Shown here: one piece after another, positions 28,555-37,522 of the stretch
How the letters are laid out: every line of letters begins with the position of its first letter
How positions within the stretch are numbered: the first letter of the stretch is position 1
NCBI GenBank assembly: GCA_003956705.1
Contig: QZCP01000667.1
Coordinates: 410,389-474,388 of the forward strand
Source of the DNA: Brevipalpus yothersi
Taxonomy: Eukaryota > Arthropoda > Arachnida > Trombidiformes > Tenuipalpidae
Direction: 5' to 3'
Length of the DNA: 64,000 nucleotides
Program-made: the position numbers and the translations under genes
Notes under the pieces: model-generated
Seen by the model: the letters and a program-made list of their open reading frames with translations, nothing else
What the model was told of the DNA's origin: nothing
Databases searched by the model: none

Positions 28555-28990
28555 CATGGTCTAGCACTATTACCCATTAAACATAGATTTGAACACACTG
28601 GTAAGAGTTGGTCATATTGGCCCTTCAAAACTTTGAATTCAGCTTCAACGAACCTCGAAGTGTAACGAACAAAACCTAGATCATTACAGTTTCTGGTCAA
28701 CTGTAATACATGTACTTTTAAACCCATGAAGTCTTTGGAATGAACGCATATAATTTCGAAAACTCTCCCACCCTGTAGATTTTCTTGACAAGAACTCTCT
28801 TGACGATAATAGATTTGATTTGAGATTTGAACTTCACCCTAAAATGAGAAATAAGAAAGATTACTATTAAAGATGACCATGCAATTGTATCACACCAAAG
28901 ATATTCCCTTTATATTTGCAACAGTGAACGTACCCAGATCAGTTCAGTTTAGTAATTTAACAGATACGGTTGGTTTTTCTTGATGCATCA
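28555..28990 (-). pseudogene. Unassigned coding-like remnant, minus strand
   Basis: After a plausible TTCTCATTTTAG acceptor, one minus-strand frame stays open for about 95 codons, including RVFEIICVHSKDFMGLKVHV and NCNDLGFVRYTSRFVEAEF, with several cysteines, and ends at TAG. Upstream, the reading VSVKLLN, stop, TDLGTFTVANIKG resembles Ig strands E-F of a muscle Ig protein and matches in DNA the remnant near 26345. This may be an exon of a degraded or unrecognised gene; I cannot name a family for the main block. Confidence 0.35.
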
Positions 28991-31204
28991 ATCAATTCAC
29001 AATATACATTTCCGGCTGTATATCAAGTGATTATTCGTCTATGAATAATTTCTGTTCCATGAAAGTTTCTTTTTATACATGTATCAATATGTATCATATA
29101 TCTGGCTCAGGTACGGATGAGAAACTTAGAGGAACAATTGAAATGCAAGTTGAATAAATTATTGAAATAATTTGCGAATAATTTCTCCCAGTAGCATCAG
29201 TTTATCTTGAATAATGATATAATGATCCAGGTGATGACTCAAATTAATCGGAATAGATAATCTATCTGATCACACACCAAATGGATCATGATCAGTGAGC
29301 TTAAAAATATATCATGACCAGTGACTTACAGTCACGAGATTGTCTGTCGACCTGTTATCATCAGGAGAAGATAATATTGATAACTATTGAGATGGGAAAA
29401 AACAAAGCAAAAGAAAGTGTTCCAAAATTGCCGGTAAGATGAATCATCTTGATACACGGTAAGAGTGGACAGATAATAGGAAAAAGAAAATGATCAAACC
29501 AAAATCTTACATTCATCTTCGCCGCAATTCATCTCTCCCTGAAGTGTATTTCACAAACTCTATCATCCAGGTGAAGAATGTTCTTGCAAGCTCATCATTT
29601 ATTCAATTAATCGAGAGCACAAGATTCATATCATTTCGGCTGTCTCCTTATGCTTACTTTACCTGATCGGCCTCAGAAGAAGAGAGAGAGAGAAGTTGAA
29701 GATTGTTTTATTTGTTTTTGTTCTTTTGAAAAGACGGATAAACGGTTAAGTATGATGGTAACGATTGATATTCTATTTCTTTCTATCTCTCCCTTTCTTC
29801 CATGATGAATATTTGTGGAAACCATGGTGGCAGATTCAACGATGATGATCGGTTAAGATAAGAGTGAGAGTATCAGAATGCGTGAAAATTGTGATCATCA
29901 TCATGCAGCATCCTCAATCCTTACTGAGTATCATCATTTTGTTTCTTTTTTCGTTCATATTTATGGTCTCTCTCTCTCTCTCTCTCTCTATTTGATATTC
30001 TCTTGGGTGCTGTTCACTGGAGATCTCACTTCTCAACTTACCAAGAAAATCAGTCATACAAGCCGATTTTCACCGATTTCACATTCACCAATCCATCAAG
30101 ACGGTATCGTTCCAGTCGATCTTCTTCAATATCTTTCCTTCGTCCAGCATCCCAGTAAGCATCCAGCATCTTCCTCCTTTTTCTTCTCTTTTCCGATTCC
30201 ATATCTCCGAATGATTTCAAAGATTCGTATTACTTTTTTCTCTCATTTTATCTTCACAAATTCATCATCAATATGGATGCACTGGTTCATCTCTCTATTC
30301 CAACTCTTATCCCCTTTACTTTTTATTCACCTTTTTAATCAACTTTTTCAGGAATAATTTTACTTTGCCCTTTGTCCAGCTTGGTGATACTCATTTTTTA
30401 GGTAGTCTGATTTTTGGGCAAAATCTTCTTGCCCATCTTTTTGCTTCTATCTCTCTCTTCTTCTGATTTTTTTTACGCTCTCAATGAATCGAAATGATCA
30501 GTCGAAATGAAAAAAGAAGAAATATTAAGCATTTGAAGAAAAGATTGTGAAAAAAGTAAAAAAAATGCAGTGAAGCTTCAGTTGAATTGGTATTGAAAAA
30601 TGAAAAAAATTATCAAAATTTTTGTGATAATCAACGAAATTCGATTCATCGTAAACTTGCTCAAATAGCGATCAATCTTGTGCTTTTATTTATATTCATT
30701 TATGAGAAAACAGAGTAATTGAATATTAATTGAATATAAAAGTGTACATAAACGGGTACATGTGAAAAAGAGAAGGATGAAGATGTAGAAAATAAAAATT
30801 GTCATCAAGCTTCCACATATGCTCTATAATTATTAATATTCATAAGATAATTTTTTCATGCATCTCTTCCACCAAAGCTTCAAATTTTGAGGTTAAGATA
30901 TATATCTGTCTATATATCTTTCCAAATTCCTTAGACGAACCCTGAAGTCTGACTGGCTACAGAAGTCTTCTCTCTTCAATCAACGAGTGTCTCAATCAAT
31001 AGATGGCGATATCATGAATGCTAGCTAGAGGGAGCGCATACCGTTCAAGTCTAGTGTAGATCGCCAAGGCCACAGCTTCAGCTCTTCGCTCACCTGATAG
31101 CGTCGCTTTTCAACTTTTAAAAGAAGCTGGAAAGCTACTGTATTCAGTTGCTCTACTAATTAGTCTATCCAGTCTACTGAAACTTAAATCCTAGCTTCAG
31201 CCCG
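28991..31204. other. Intergenic, no gene recognised
   Basis: AT-rich DNA with one CT microsatellite. A 159-codon open frame at 29878-30357 is dominated by Ser, Phe and Leu from pyrimidine-rich DNA and has no domain I recognise. The last 250 bases are less AT-rich and lie next to the left end of the transposon, so the element may extend further left than I can define. Confidence 0.5.
29967..29989. repeat. (TC)n microsatellite
   Basis: Perfect TC tract of about 11 units. Confidence 0.94.
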
Positions 31205-31216
31205 GACTAAATAGTG
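31205..31216 (+). repeat. Outer inverted-repeat match, left end
   Basis: GACTAAATAGTG, inverted at 35370-35381. Bases just outside also resemble each other (TAGC...TTC...CCG on both ends), so the terminal repeat may begin slightly further out. Confidence 0.6.
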
Positions 31217-31244
31217 TCCACTGTTATAACATTCCATATATAAA

Positions 31245-31313
31245 ATCGGCTAGAGAAAGCTAGCGTCATCTGGTGGCTCACCAGATTCCCGCTAGATAGC
31301 GCTGTTAGCCGAT
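31245..31313. repeat. Imperfect hairpin in transposon left arm
   Basis: ATCGGCTA at the start and TAGCCGAT at the end are perfect inverted copies. Near the centre ATCTGGTG (31268-31275) pairs with CACCAGAT (31279-31286) around a GCT loop, with partly paired DNA between (GCTAGCG opposite CGCTAG). The full fold is about 69 bases. It has no counterpart at the right end. Confidence 0.75.
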
Positions 31314-31334
31314 AGAGTTCGAGTGCTGAGCAAG

Positions 31335-31347
31335 CCACCAGAGGGCG
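31335..31347 (+). promoter_or_regulatory. CTCF-like motif in transposon left arm
   Basis: CCACCAGAGGGCG closely matches the core of the conserved animal CTCF consensus (CCASYAGRKGGCRC). The nearby hairpin arms also contain CCACCAGAT-type half matches. Function is inferred from the motif alone. Confidence 0.3.
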
Positions 31348-31389
31348 ATCCAGCCTGGAGACTGTAAAGTTTGTTGACTACTTTTCTTT

Positions 31390-31414
31390 ACAGAAGGCTG
31401 AATCCTGAGAAGCT
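31390..31414 (+). repeat. Inner inverted repeat, left copy
   Basis: Perfect 25-base inverted match to 35281-35305, 99 bases before the transposase start codon. Confidence 0.85.
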
Positions 31415-32563
31415 GCTGAGCTTTTAAGCATGCTCAGCACTGAAGGAGGAGCATGTTATGAGGCGCGAAATAAATGTAAACAGGTTAGCCAGGTGTTTTT
31501 GCTCGAGGGAGAATGAATTCTAATTCGACTGTGTTGAACTTCTGTGACCAGTGTCAGAAGAACTTTTCAGAAAAGGCCAACTTAGTCCAGCATTGCCAAG
31601 GGGTTCATGGACTCTCTAGAAGCCATCAGTTGGTTCTCTGTGCTTTGTGTCGGTGTGAAGTTGAGAAGAAACTTTTCGTTGAACATTGCTCTGTCGACCA
31701 TGATCTAGTGATCAATTTTCAAAAATTATCATTCGATAGTTCTCAAGGTAATTTCCAAAGTTATTATCACTGTCCTCATCCAATAGTGGAACATTCCTTT
31801 CTAGATTTCAAGAATTGGAAAGAGAAAATTGAAGAAGAGACCTGTGCTTACTTCACGCCTGCATTCGGTAAAAAACATAGTGAAAATGGATACACTCAAA
31901 TCTTCATCTGTAATCGTTCCGGTCAATTTCGATCAAAGAGCAAGGGATTAAGGAAAATTAGATCACAAGGGAGTCGAAAGTCTGGTGAATATTGTCCTGC
32001 AAGAATCAAAGTTTCAGTGCATAGTGGAGATCATCATTCCATCGATTCTTGTTCTTCGCATATCGGACATGAAAATGAGCCGCAGCATCTCGATTTACCA
32101 AAAAAAGAAAGAGAAAAATTGAAGAAGAGATTAGAAGAAGGTGTGAGTCGGAGGCGGATTCTAGGGGATATCAGAAATAAGATGGACAATGATAATCTGA
32201 AGCAAATTGACTTCGTGGTTGACAAGCATCTGAGGAATATCTGCCAAGAGTTCACCATTGATAATGCAAATCGAAGTCACAGTAATGATCTGGTGAGTGT
32301 GGATTCATGGGTTGCCACTAAAAAGAGCGAAAATCCGTGCATAGTGCTCTATTTCAAGAACCAGGGTGAGAAAGATCCAGATCAGCAGCTGAAAGATGAA
32401 AATTTCATGTTGGTGATCATGACCCCCAATCAGCAGAAAATGTTGGAAAAATTTGGTAAAAAGTGCGTTACTATTGATCCAACTCATGGTGTCAATAATT
32501 ACTCAATTCTACTGACGACAATCATGGTTCTGGATGAAGAAGGGTAAGTTGAAAGAAAATTCT

Positions 32564-32587
32564 CTGTGATGGGGTTGTGATGGGGTT
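32564..32587 (+). repeat. Intron 1 copy of the transposon GGGGT repeat
   Basis: Two tandem units of TGTGATGGGGT fill nearly half of the 57-bp first intron. The 24-nt stretch is the exact reverse complement of 33088-33111 in intron 2. Confidence 0.95.
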
Positions 32588-33087
32588 TTCTTTCTTTCAG
32601 ACATGGATACCCAGCAGCCTTTTGCTATTCACAGCGATCAGATTGTGTAGCAATGTCTATATTTTTCCGCGAGATTAGAGAGAAAATTGCAGACTTTTCA
32701 ACGAAAATTTTTATGTCTGATGATGCCGCATCATATTATAATGCGTTTTCTCTGGTCTTCGGGAAAGTTGAACATCGTTTGCTTTGCTCTTGGCATGTGA
32801 AGAACTATTGGCTGAAAAATTGGCACAAAATCAAGAATGAAGAGTTCAGAGATCAGATGAGAGAGAGATTGAAGATGATCTACGATGAGCTGAATGTAGC
32901 TGCTTTCGAGATCGGACTCGATTCATTCATCGAAGATCTAGCTAATGAGCCTTCAGCAAAAGATTTCCATGGATATTTCTTGCGATTTTACTCAAAGAGA
33001 AGAGAAGCATGGGCACTTTGCTATCGAAAAGGATTGCATGTGAATACCAACATGCATCTCGAGAATATGCATCGGTGAGTATTTGAC

Positions 33088-33111
33088 AACCCCATCACAA
33101 CCCCATCACAG
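33088..33111 (-). repeat. Intron 2 copy of the transposon GGGGT repeat
   Basis: Two tandem units of ACCCCATCACA, the exact reverse complement of the intron 1 copy. In the pre-mRNA the two could form a 24-bp duplex enclosing exon 2. Confidence 0.95.
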
Positions 33112-33953
33112 ACGATAATGAGCTTTTTCGTACTTTCAACAGTCAATTGAAGCATATTTACGTGGATGGAAAGAAAGTTAAGCGGCTTGATAAATCTATT
33201 CAATCTCTGATGGATATGCTGCGAGATTATGCTCATAGGAGAGTGATTAAGATCCGTAAGGGATATAGAAGCAGTAAACTTTTTGCAATCAATCAAAGTC
33301 ATGATCGCAGTTTGAAGATAAATCAGCCTCTGGTCGAATGTTCAGACGAAGAAGGAAAGTTTTGGTGCATTTAATCAACCACCACTGGTACCGATATATA
33401 TGAAATAAGAGAAGGAGATGCAAATTGTCAGTGTCAGCTGAGATGCAAAGCCTGTAATATTTGTCTTCACTCTATGACCGGCTCATGTCCTGATTATTCT
33501 GGGGGGAATCTATGCAAGCACCTCCATTATTGGAAGAAATCGATGCAGGATGAGAGTCAACAAGGAGGCTCCTTACGAGATCATGATGAAGAATTTGAAT
33601 TGAGTGTCATCACTCCCAGTGACAGAGATGAGGATGTGAGAGATGCTGTTGACGATATTAATGTGATAACTCAAAATTCTTCACTTTCTACTGAAAAACG
33701 AGAGCTCGTGGACATGATAGCTGCCAGAATTCATTCCATGAAGTCATCCGAAGATGTCAGGAAGGTTCGAGAGTCATTCGAGAATCTCTTTTAGGAAATC
33801 TTACAAGCTCTCAGGAATTCATTCCATCAGAAGAAAATTCTCTTAAAAGAAAAATTGAGAAACAGAAAAGATTCTATTCAATCAAAAAAAACAGAAAATC
33901 ATCATCTCAAGGCAGTGCAAGGCGATCCCAGAATCTTTCATTGAGCTTTTTAA

Positions 33954-33976
33954 AACCCCATCACAACCCTATCACA
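33954..33976 (-). repeat. Intergenic copy of the transposon GGGGT repeat
   Basis: Third copy of the double unit, in the intron 2 orientation and with one mismatch (CCCT for CCCC), between the 3' ends of the two convergent element genes. Confidence 0.9.
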
Positions 33977-34148
33977 ACTCGAATCGAGTTTGCGGATGAT
34001 TCTTGAGCTTTGAGTTGGCTTTTTTTGAATAAAAACAGTTTTTCATTAATGAAAGCATTCATAGAGCATTTCAGTTTATTAAAAAGAGTAGAAAAGAGCC
34101 GCAATTGAGGTAGAAAATCCAGTGAAAAAGGTAAAAATGAGATCAAAA

Positions 34149-35153
34149 TTATCCTCTTCTTTTTGATGGAGGAGGAACATATGGGAAAACTTTTCCTAAA
34201 CAATTTTCACCACAGGTGGAAGGATCACATGGAACTGGGTGATTTGGTGATCCAGGAGCCACACAATAAAGCCGTTCGTGGCGAATACAATTGTCACGAG
34301 TTGAGCAAATTTTCCCACAGAAGCGGCATTTCATCTGTGGATCTTTTCCTTTTTTCAACCTTCTCTTCTTTTCGGCATCCGTTTCTCCTTCTTCCTCTGG
34401 GAACTTTAGTCGGTTGGAGCCTTTCATGGTGAATCCCCAGCCTTTGACCTTCAAATCTGGACAATTGATCTCGGACATCTCCAATAAATTTTCCCGGAAA
34501 AAAACTTCGGTGGCAAGAACTTTAGCATTTTTCGATTTTCGATAAGTCCACTGCTGTCCACCTAGAGCAGCTACATCATAATAGTTGCCATCATCATTTT
34601 TCGCCATGTTCCCTGCCTGTTGTTTGGAGGAGAAACAAAAGATAAAATCAATTTAGGTAAAATTAAGCGGAAAAAATTGATCATTTTCACTCCCAAAAAA
34701 ACCCCATCACAACTCAGAACTCACTTTTTTTTGGTTTTTTCATCGCTTTCATCAGCTCCATATCCTTCCCAGACCTTTTTTGCCCTTTATTGTTCTTCGA
34801 TTTTTCCTAGAATTGAGTAAAAAAGTGGAATTAATATCAAAAATTCAAATTTTTCAAGATATGGTTACCTTTCCTGCATCCACGTTCTCCTCATTGTGTT
34901 CCTCATCTTCATTCTCTTCATTATCATCATCACCATCTTCTTCACCTTCTTCACCTTCTTCATCTTCTCCACTGCCCTCATCACCACCATTACCATCATT
35001 ACCACCATCACCACCATGACCACTATCACCATCACCATCACCATCACTATCACTTTCACCAGTCGATTCCTGAACATCTTCCCAATTCTCACTTTCAAGA
35101 TCACTGGGATGATTGCTGATCTCCTCTTCACGTTCTATAATAAGTTGAGACAT
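34149..35153 (-). CDS. Second transposon gene: acidic C2H2-type protein, three exons
   Basis: Exons 34869-35153, 34725-34806 and 34149-34612 join cleanly (phase 0, then phase 1) into 277 codons with no stop. Exon 3 uses the acceptor GCAG just before GGAAC; the alternative AG four bases upstream would break the frame. The N-terminal third is acidic with Gly-Asp/Glu repeats, then a short Lys-rich exon. The C-terminal part contains one finger-like motif CRFCGKICSTRDNCIRH and extra cysteines, ending in a Pro/Lys/Arg-rich tail. I recognise no family. Its position, convergent with the transposase and inside the inverted repeats, parallels mudrB of maize MuDR, but I see no sequence relationship. Intron 2 carries one unit of the element's GGGGT repeat. 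It may be a DNA-binding accessory protein; that is inference. Confidence 0.7.
34700..34712 (-). repeat. Single unit of the transposon GGGGT repeat
   Basis: AACCCCATCACAA, a single unit located in the second intron of the minus-strand element gene. Confidence 0.85.
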
Positions 35154-35280
35154 GATTAATATAAATAATTAAGTGAATTATGGCACACAGAAAGAATCAA
35201 AAAAACGTTTTGAGAGTTAGAAAACTTAACACATTTAAAGCGCAAGTAAATAAACTCAGATACGCATGATCTTGCACAGA

Positions 35281-35305
35281 AGCTTCTCAGGATTCAGCCT
35301 TCTGT
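35281..35305 (-). repeat. Inner inverted repeat, right copy
   Basis: Perfect 25-base inverted match to 31390-31414, about 130 bases upstream of the second element gene's start codon. Confidence 0.85.
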
Positions 35306-35369
35306 CTTTTCTTTTCGCCTTCTTAGCCTTTTTAAAGCCTGATTTTTTTAGTCTGCACTATCTAGAATG

Positions 35370-35381
35370 CACTATTTAGTC
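35370..35381 (-). repeat. Outer inverted-repeat match, right end
   Basis: CACTATTTAGTC, the inverse of 31205-31216. A second partial copy of the same word (GTCTGCACTATCTAG) lies just inside it. Confidence 0.6.
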
Positions 35382-37522
35382 TCTCTAATTCGGAAGAAGA
35401 GGCTAAAGTGGGCGGAGTCTAGTTTTAGCATCGATTAAGGCTCCATCTAAGGAATGCGAAAGCATGCTTATACACATGAGTAATACTGATTGATGTAGAT
35501 GAACTTTTGCTGCTTGACGTACTAATGAATGTCCTCCTATTCTTCTGATCATCATGACCAAAAGATCGTAAATTAATCACTAATCATAACAAAGGTCACC
35601 CGAAAACAAATCAATGACCTGAATCATAGCAAAATGCCTGTTTGATATAAAACCCCCTTTCGTAGGTGACGATTATCACCTAGAGCTCTGTCTGTTACTC
35701 GCCATAATCTGGGACAGTTCAGGGTTTCAGTGGGACGAATTTCGGAGTGTATTGTCAATGATCACAATATTTGCTTCTGGAAGATGATGCTAATGAGCCT
35801 ACAAATGAAATGACTATTTAATCAACGGTTCTGTGTGTAAAGTGGAAGACTTACAGAAAACGACCGACTTTTGGTGATCCTTGGACTTCCAAGTAGCTGT
35901 CTGGAGAAGTATCTTCCATCAACATCTTGATTAGGGTCTTCCCTTCTTCCTTCCTTTCTTTATTTTCTTAATCTTTTTCTCTCTCTCTCCTTCTCATTAC
36001 CTGGAGGCCCATGAAGACAATAGCGTATAATACAAACCGGTATGATGATTTCAAAAATAATCCTTGGAAGTTCCGATTAGAGTGGATCAAGTGAAAAAAA
36101 AGGAACGTTTCAGATAATCACGTCAAAGTAGATAAATTATTGCGATATTTTTTCTCTCTATCTCTCTTTTACCTGCTGACTGGGTTAGAAAAATGTTCAA
36201 CTTTAGACCCAACATATGGGTGAGAGGTCAAGCTAGCTTTGAAGAAGTGAAAACAGCATCTTTAAAACACACGAACCAAGATTCGCTAGAATAGCTAAGT
36301 TTTTGTGACCTAAATAAGCGAAAGCGAAACCTGTTCAACTTATCATTGCTCATTATGGCGTTACAACACTCTTCCTCTCTCTCTCTTTTCTCCACATACT
36401 TTATGTATACTCATACTTGAGCGAAATCAATCGTGGAATCATGTTCAAATTTAAATCATCATCTCAGTCATCTCTCTCTCTCTCTCCGGTGCACAAGAGA
36501 ACGAAGATTTTGCACAACAGTGCATAACTTTATCCCCTTCTTCTTCTTCTTCTCCTTCTTCCAGTAACCACTTTCCATTAATTGTCACATCAACAAAACG
36601 AATACACACACAATCAAAGATACTGTATCGATTACAATTCAATTGGCCTCAATCATAAAGTAAACTTTCTCTCTTCTCACTTGTTCAATCTGTCAACTCA
36701 CAATTTTTGCCTATCTCATATCCACCACCACATTGCCCATTTTGGAATACTTTCTAGCCCTTCATCTAGTCCACCGATCAAATATACCATGGTTGAAAGG
36801 ATGATGATGAAATAGTGTTAAAATGGTTGAGACACTCTTCTTCCTATCGGACCGCGCTCGGAAAGATGCTTTGAAAAAAATGCCTCTCAAAAGTGTAATA
36901 TCGATCAGTAAAGAGAAGAGAGAGAGAAAGAGATTGCGAGAGTTGTTTTTGTTGTAAAAGCAAAGAGAGAGGCAACATGCTTTTTCCCCTCTCTCTACAC
37001 TCTCTCACTTTTGGGTTCTCTTTTGCTCTCTCTCGCTAAGCAACCAACAACAGCAACAGCAATAGCAGAAGGAAGCTCTGTTTCTCTCTCTCTCTCTCTC
37101 TCTGCCTTCATCCACAAGCTCAGCTATAGCTGTTCCAAGCCTCCATGTTGCTTACTGTCTCAGTTATGAATTCCTCTAAATTTTTCTCGCAGTCTTTTTT
37201 TCCTATTGTGTTTCTTAAAATATTCAGATTTTCACTGATGGACACTGTTCCATGGTGGTGACCTGTTTTGATTGGTGTCCCAAAGAGATATACTTTTTAT
37301 CCAGTCAGGTATTCACAGTTACTGCGAGCCAATCATCAAGAGTAGCCTCCATTATCTTTCTCTCTCTTTCCTTTTCCTACAGTTACTTTTCAAAATAATT
37401 CATTTTGATTCGCTTTTTTATATATATAAATATAAATCTTGATATTTTCCTCTCCTACATCGCCATCATCATCATCTTTATCTTCTTCCTACTGTTATCA
37501 ATAATTTAATGTTCTTCTTATT
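35382..37522. other. Intergenic and presumed 5' region of the ARID4-like gene
   Basis: No gene recognised. The DNA is AT-rich with short CT tracts and a CAACAACAGCAACAGCAA stretch near 37046. An in-frame TAA lies just upstream of the ARID4-like start, so a spliced or unspliced 5' UTR must lie in this segment. I could not fix a promoter. Confidence 0.5.

Larger units (their letters stand above)
31513..33794 (+). pseudogene. MULE-type transposase, three exons, one in-frame stop
   Basis: Exons 31513-32543, 32601-33074 and 33143-33794 join in phase 2/phase 2 through introns of 57 and 68 bp, giving 719 codons. The N-terminus has a C2H2-like finger (CDQCQKNF...H...H) and a second Cys/His cluster. 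The DDE core includes TIDPTHG (D322), FMSDDA (D384/D385) and CSWH (C406, H409), a pattern of the MULE transposase domain. Near the C-terminus CQCQ...CLH (C597, C599, C609, H611) fits a SWIM zinc finger. A single TAA (33372-33374, codon 579) interrupts the frame between the DDE core and the SWIM finger; the rest is open, so the copy is young or the stop is polymorphic, read through or an error. Both introns contain the same inverted 24-nt repeat. It is convergent with the second element gene. Confidence 0.82.
31205..35381. mobile_element. MULE-type DNA transposon with two convergent genes
   Basis: The outer limits are set by a 12-base inverted match, GACTAAATAGTG, at 31205-31216 and reversed at 35370-35381. 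Further in, a perfect 25-base inverted match beginning ACAGAAGGCTGAATCC lies at 31390-31414 and reversed at 35281-35305, with similarity continuing a few bases beyond. The spacing between outer and inner matches is about 109 bases longer on the left, where a palindromic insert sits. Inside are a transposase gene (+) and a convergent second gene (-), the layout known from maize MuDR. I could not identify a target-site duplication, and the true termini may lie slightly outside these limits. Confidence 0.75.

Noticed and set aside
29878..30357. A 159-codon open frame
   Set aside because: Composition is Ser/Phe/Leu/His from pyrimidine-rich DNA, with a CT tract inside and no domain or splice support.
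34854..35131. Alternative frames rich in Val-Met or Thr-Ile opposite and beside the acidic exon
   Set aside because: Shadows of the GAT/GGT repeats coding for the Asp/Gly-rich stretch; only the acidic frame splices into an open product.
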